Shown in pieces: positions 63,152 through 64,000 of a stretch of DNA of 64,000 nt. The notes beneath the pieces were generated by a model. That model worked only from the letters and a program-made list of their open reading frames with translations. It did not search any database and was not told the DNA's origin. How positions within the stretch are numbered: position 1 is the stretch's first letter; the number at the start of each line of letters is the position of its first letter. The stretch comes from Halocafeteria seosinensis (Eukaryota > Sar > Bigyra > Bicosoecida). The stretch is taken from assembly GCA_001687465.1 (NCBI GenBank), contig LVLI01000020.1:62001-126000 (forward strand). The letters run 5' to 3'. The position numbers and the translations under genes were made by a program.

Positions 63152-64000
63152 AACGCACCGCCGAGGTGGTGGATCAAGGCGTCGTTATTGTCCCGAGTAA
63201 ATTTCTGAGGGAAAGGAGATTTTCGGAATTCGGAATTTCCCGACGGTTATCCACGATCAACAACGGAGAAGCATTGGTCGTAAGTACATATCGATATAAC
63301 AAATCGCAAACTAACTGTATTTGATTCCGTGTCTCCCTACCATCATCTGTTCGGCTGATTCGGGAAGATGAGGTTGTGTGTTTTCCTTGTTCACCGAAGG
63401 TTCCGATGGGCTACCTAACAACGCAACTGCATTCCAGTTGAATCCTACCCCACTGTATACCGTAACTCCCGGTACGAGAAATGTTAATTTTCATGCTGTA
63501 CATCAGTGATTTTACCAGGGACCCATTTTGATTCCAGAAATATGGAGTATATTGCACATCCAATTATCCTACTACGGTACCCTAAAAAGACAAATGCCTA
63601 TACCCAAAAGATGCATATCAAACAGAGGCAGCTTTGGTGGGATACACTGCGTTCAAGTCTTGTCTAGACGGTGATGCCGGGCTGTCTACGAACGGGCTTG
63701 TCCCCCGCATAATTCCCGGTCTCGACCTAACCCGGTAGCTTTCGTTTCGCATCGGACCGAGAAAATCTCAACGGAGGAAGCTGACCCCGACGATACCAAA
63801 GAACAGACGGGAGATTTGCAGGAGCAAGTAAAGGAAGTAACACGACAATGGAAGGTATCAGCACAAATGACTTCGAAACTTTGGTCAATGGAAGGGCGAC
63901 TTGGACAGCTGGAGAGACACAGATCGACGGAGCTAGAAGAAATTTCGACTCGACTCAAGTTAGACGGACCGTCGTCAAAGCAAGTCGAGGAGCTTGACCA
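63152..64000 (+). CDS. Probable partial gene running off the right edge
   Basis: Two likely exons. 63152-63279 has a good acceptor (TGCTTGTGCAG) and donor (GTAAGTAC) and reads RTAEVVDQGVVIVPSKF and ISRRLSTINNGEAL. From about 63676 to the window end an open frame gives an acidic, helical product (EEADPDDTKEQTGDLQEQVK, then SKLWSMEGRLGQLERHRSTE). The intervening interval is about 400 bp, longer than other introns here, so there may be unplaced exons or two genes. No family recognised. The gene is incomplete on the right and its start was not found. Confidence 0.35.

Overview
This window looks like compact nuclear DNA from a unicellular eukaryote. Most genes need short spliceosomal introns (about 49-113 bp) to give intact proteins. 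The introns have GTAAGT or GTACGT donors and TGCAG-type acceptors. Neighbouring genes alternate strand with very small gaps, and the proteins are clearly eukaryotic: WDR5, CDC73, YJU2, SF3A1, GLE1, NUP62/NSP1, WDR6, PIF1, MRS2 and SRD5A. I cannot name the lineage from sequence alone. A compact algal or other protist genome would fit.

Layout from left to right. 0.2-3.6 kb: an MRS2-type mitochondrial magnesium channel with a C-terminal EF-hand, convergent with a mitochondrial DUF4460 (TCAIM-like) protein. 3.8-12.7 kb: three tandem paralogues of a large polytopic membrane protein resembling GT-C glycosyltransferases. 12.9-15.8 kb: a steroid 5-alpha-reductase family enzyme and a divergent acyltransferase-3-like membrane protein. 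16-24 kb: WDR6 and GLE1 sharing a 92-bp divergent promoter, then WDR5. 24.2-30.5 kb: a TrmN6-like methyltransferase with a DnaJ-type zinc finger, a small conserved-looking protein, an ankyrin-repeat protein and a cupin. 30.7-37.3 kb: a PIF1 helicase and an unusual fusion of an NAD-dependent epimerase with two glycosyltransferase-like domains. 38-48 kb: mostly nuclear RNA biogenesis and export (YJU2, CDC73, a coiled-coil protein, SF3A1, NUP62).

48.1-54.7 kb is different. It is repeat-rich and gene-poor. It holds a 1.3-kb segment bounded by perfect 21-bp inverted repeats, a GC-rich patch, direct repeats, an iterated short motif, degenerate duplicated ORFs, a 41-bp inverted-repeat pair, and an AAA-ATPase-like/PD-(D/E)XK nuclease gene whose stop codon lies inside one arm of that pair. 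This is the best candidate for a mobile or selfish locus.

54.7-62.5 kb returns to dense genes: a small unknown protein, a TPR plus cyclic-nucleotide-binding protein, and a long coiled-coil protein. The right edge holds a probable partial gene.

Several genes act in connected nuclear processes: splicing (YJU2, SF3A1), transcription and chromatin (CDC73, WDR5), and mRNA export at the pore (GLE1, NUP62). Others are ER or Golgi membrane enzymes (the GT-C triplet, SRD5A, acyltransferase, epimerase/GT fusion). In a eukaryote this clustering need not be functional. Exon boundaries were derived by hand from reading frame, splice motifs and family conservation. Where a start or junction is uncertain I say so.
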